From assembly GCA_021157665.1 (NCBI GenBank), contig JAGGWE010000134.1, forward strand, positions 1 to 6,930: a stretch of 6,930 nucleotides of DNA, given 5' to 3'. The stretch is from Sulfurimonas sp. (lineage in GTDB: Bacteria > Campylobacterota > Campylobacteria > Campylobacterales > Sulfurimonadaceae). The position numbers and the translations under genes are program-made. The notes under the pieces are model-generated. The model worked only from the letters and a program-made list of their open reading frames with translations, made no database searches and was not told where the DNA came from. Positions 4,723 through 6,930 of this stretch are shown here, piece by piece (position 1 is the first letter of the stretch; the number at the start of each line of letters is the position of its first letter).

Positions 4723-6077
4723 GAAAAAATCCCTTTCCAAAAAAACTCAGCTATTATCACAATAAAAAAGATACCTACAAAGTTTAAAATTATTCCATAT
4801 CTAATCATATCTTTAACATTTACTGCTCCACTACTCATTGCTATTGCATTTGGTGGAGTTGCTATTGGTAACATAAAAGCATAACTAGCACAAAGAGTTG
4901 CTACCATCATAAACAGAGTTGTATTTATACCTGTTTGTTCAGCAACTGAATATATAACAGGAAGCATTATAGAAATTAATGCTGTATTTGATGTTATCTC
5001 TGTAGTAAATGTTATAAGCATCGCTACACTAAAAAGTAAAATTATTGGGGAGAACTGTGTCATAACTATCAAATACGATGCTATTTCATCAGCAAGTCCA
5101 GTCCCACTAAAAGCTTTTGCAATAGAAAAGCCAGCACCAAATAAAAACATTATCTTATATGGAATTTTCTTAGAATCTTCATCCCATTCCAACACACCAA
5201 AGGGAGGCATAAATAAAAGTAAACCAGCAGATAAAAGTATTCCAGCCTCACTAAGTCCTAAACCACTCCAAAATGGCTTCATTGGAGCATTTAAAAGCAG
5301 AAGAAGAATCAATCCACCAATAATATATAAAATCTTTTTTTGAGTCGTATTTAAAGGTCGTTTTTGAGCATCTCTATGTATGGGAACATTTGGCACCCCT
5401 AAACTTAAAAGTAAACTAACAACTACAAACATTATCAGAACTAAAGGTGTTACCATCCACATCCACTGAAAAAATGCTATAGCTTCCATCCCTTTATCAT
5501 GCATAATTCCAAGCAATATTAAATTTGGAGGAGTTCCAATAGGTGTAAGTATTCCACCAACACTTGCCCCATAAGCGATAGCAAGTGCAAATCTCATCTT
5601 TAGTTTTACTTCATCAGTAATAAAAAGTGCGATTGACATAAGAAGAAGAGTTGTTGTTGTATTTGACAAAATAGAGCTAAGAAGACCAGATGTTATTGTT
5701 AAAGAAAAAATTATTCCTCTAGGAGTATTTGGAAATAAACCTAACATTTTATCGGCTATAAAAATGTGTAAATTACTCTTTTGGACTGCTATTGCAAGCA
5801 TAAAACCACCCAAAAACAAATATATAATAGGATGAGCATAATTAACAGCTGTTGCCTTAGTATTTAAAATATCGAAAGCTGGAAATAGAACTATTGGGAG
5901 TAAGGATACAACTGCTAAAGGCAAACCCTCATTTGTCCAAAGTGTCACTAAAAATGCAATAAGACCTAAAAGTGATGATTGAGTTGTATTAAACAAAGAT
6001 AAAGACAAGGCAAATACAAGAAGTCCAATAATTATACCTAAACCTATTTTTTTTATCTGCTGTGAATATTCTTTCAT
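4719..6077 (-). CDS. SLC13/DASS family sodium-coupled anion (dicarboxylate) symporter
   Basis: This 452-residue inner-membrane carrier belongs to the divalent anion:Na+ symporter family (VcINDY, CitT, NaDC relatives), which imports succinate, malate, fumarate, citrate or in some members sulfate. The inverted-repeat signature is complete: SNT at 138-140 with GTPPNLILLG at 181-190, and SNT at 363-365 with ATPPNAIAM at 406-414. In VcINDY the two SNT motifs bind substrate carboxylates and the adjoining loops bind sodium. Around these are about a dozen hydrophobic helices, including LPLAVVSLLPIVLFP and IIYLFLGGFMLAIAVQKS. Length matches the family (about 445-480). Substrate cannot be fixed from sequence; C4-dicarboxylate is the default expectation. 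It starts 7 bp after the gpsA stop with only a weak purine-rich AGAAAAAAG directly before the ATG, so it probably depends on translation of gpsA. Confidence 0.93.
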   Translation of the reverse strand: MKEYSQQIKKIGLGIIIGLLVFALSLSLFNTTQSSLLGLIAFLVTLWTNEGLPLAVVSLLPIVLFPAFDILNTKATAVNYAHPIIYLFLGGFMLAIAVQKSNLHIFIADKMLGLFPNTPRGIIFSLTITSGLLSSILSNTTTTLLLMSIALFITDEVKLKMRFALAIAYGASVGGILTPIGTPPNLILLGIMHDKGMEAIAFFQWMWMVTPLVLIMFVVVSLLLSLGVPNVPIHRDAQKRPLNTTQKKILYIIGGLILLLLLNAPMKPFWSGLGLSEAGILLSAGLLLFMPPFGVLEWDEDSKKIPYKIMFLFGAGFSIAKAFSGTGLADEIASYLIVMTQFSPIILLFSVAMLITFTTEITSNTALISIMLPVIYSVAEQTGINTTLFMMVATLCASYAFMLPIATPPNAIAMSSGAVNVKDMIRYGIILNFVGIFFIVIIAEFFWKGIFS

Positions 6078-6084
6078 CTTTTTT

Positions 6085-6930
6085 CTAACTTGATAATAAA
6101 TCTTTCAAAGATTCTCTAGGGTTTTTCCCCTCTAACATCTCATAAACCTCTTTAGCTATTGGAAGATAAAGATTTTTTTGTTTTGAAATCTCTTGTAAAG
6201 CGTAGGTTGTACCTATCCCTTCGGCAACTTCTCCTAACTCATAGAGTATCTCCTCTTGTGTTTTTCCACATGCCAAGCCTAAACCTACACGGAAATTTCT
6301 TGACATATTTGAAGAGGCTGTTAAAAACAGATCCCCTGCTCCACTAAGTCCTATAAAGCTGTCATCTTTTGCTCCATAAACCTTACCAAATCTTTGCATC
6401 TCAACTAAGCCACGAGAGATTAAAGCTGCTGCCGCATTTTTTCCAAGCCCTAAACCCTCACAAATCCCAGCAGCAATCGCTATAACATTTTTATAAGCTC
6501 CGCTAATCTCTGCACCCATAACATCTGTTGATGTATAAGCTTTAATAAAAGATGGAAAAAATGATGCAAAAGTATTACTCAACTCTTCATTTTGAGAGTT
6601 AATTACTAAGGCTGTTGGAAGTGACTTCATAACCTCTGTAGCAAATGATGGACCTGAAAGAAAAGCTATATTGGCATGTGGAATATATTTCTCATATATC
6701 TCATTTAAAAATCTTCCACTTGAAGCTTCTATACCTTTAGAAGCAACTAATATCTTTTGATTAGTAAATTTAAAATTTTCTTCTAGCCAAAGAGAAACTT
6801 GTTGAGCAGGTACAGTAATAACTAAATACTCACACTCTAAAACCTTTTTCATTGACACAAAATTTTCTAACTCTCTTGGAGTTCTTGAACTTATAACTAC
6901 TTCATTTTTTTCACTCAAAGCATAAGCTAA
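6085..6930 (-). CDS. gpsA: glycerol-3-phosphate dehydrogenase [NAD(P)+], N-terminus outside window
   Basis: GpsA reduces dihydroxyacetone phosphate to sn-glycerol 3-phosphate with NAD(P)H in the cytosol, supplying the backbone of phospholipids. 281 codons are present. The frame is open to the right edge, where it reads LAYALSEKNEVVISSR, as expected just after the GxGxxG nucleotide loop; about 15-20 residues including that loop are missing, so the TTG at 6918 is not the start. Seen in order are VITVPAQ of the Rossmann domain, SKGIE, LSGPSFATEV, then the C-terminal domain GAEISGAYKNVIAIAAGICEGL with the catalytic lysine (codon 6490-6492), and GLSGAGDLFLT.SS..SRN.R.G, which carries the substrate-phosphate binding segment. 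All are intact. The gene leads the SLC13 carrier in one transcription unit; a functional link (phospholipid precursor supply and carboxylate uptake) is only suggestive. Confidence 0.97.
   Translation of the reverse strand, partial: LAYALSEKNEVVISSRTPRELENFVSMKKVLECEYLVITVPAQQVSLWLEENFKFTNQKILVASKGIEASSGRFLNEIYEKYIPHANIAFLSGPSFATEVMKSLPTALVINSQNEELSNTFASFFPSFIKAYTSTDVMGAEISGAYKNVIAIAAGICEGLGLGKNAAAALISRGLVEMQRFGKVYGAKDDSFIGLSGAGDLFLTASSNMSRNFRVGLGLACGKTQEEILYELGEVAEGIGTTYALQEISKQKNLYLPIAKEVYEMLEGKNPRESLKDLLSS

Noticed and set aside
6159..6347. Plus-strand ORF of 62 codons
   Set aside because: Antisense shadow within gpsA, whose conserved motifs are unambiguous.

Overview
The window is AT-rich and gene-dense. 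Its content (a LolA-like export operon, a CxxCH monohaem cytochrome, an SLC13 carrier next to gpsA, AT-rich codon use, TGnTATAAT-type promoters with little -35 signal) suggests a Campylobacterota bacterium of the Sulfurimonas/Sulfurovum/Arcobacter kind. This is inferred from gene content and style; no database was searched.

Layout. Positions 1-2256 (+) hold a tight operon: the 3' end of an FtsX-type ABC permease, a periplasmic LolA-like carrier, and an outer-membrane beta-barrel. Together they look like an inner-membrane to outer-membrane route for a lipid, lipoprotein or other hydrophobic cargo. A periplasmic c-type cytochrome follows (2302-2712, +) behind a strong extended -10 promoter of its own.

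Positions 2713-4186 form a decayed accessory stretch. They contain a hairpin, a pair of imperfect ~20 bp direct repeats around a degenerate ORF, an unrecognised secreted charged protein (3117-3626, -), and the N-terminal stump of a zinc-ribbon transposase with two single-base shifts at A-runs. The stump stops where a pair of REP-like TTCCCAAG/CTTGGGAA palindromes begins, so this spot has received several insertions.

From 4187 rightwards the genes are intact again: a Dabb-domain protein (-), a small two-helix membrane protein (+) divergent from it that appears to be leaderless, an SLC13/DASS carboxylate carrier (-) whose stop overlaps that of the small protein, and gpsA (-), cut by the right edge. 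gpsA and the carrier are 7 bp apart and read as one transcription unit. No tRNA, rRNA or CRISPR array was seen.
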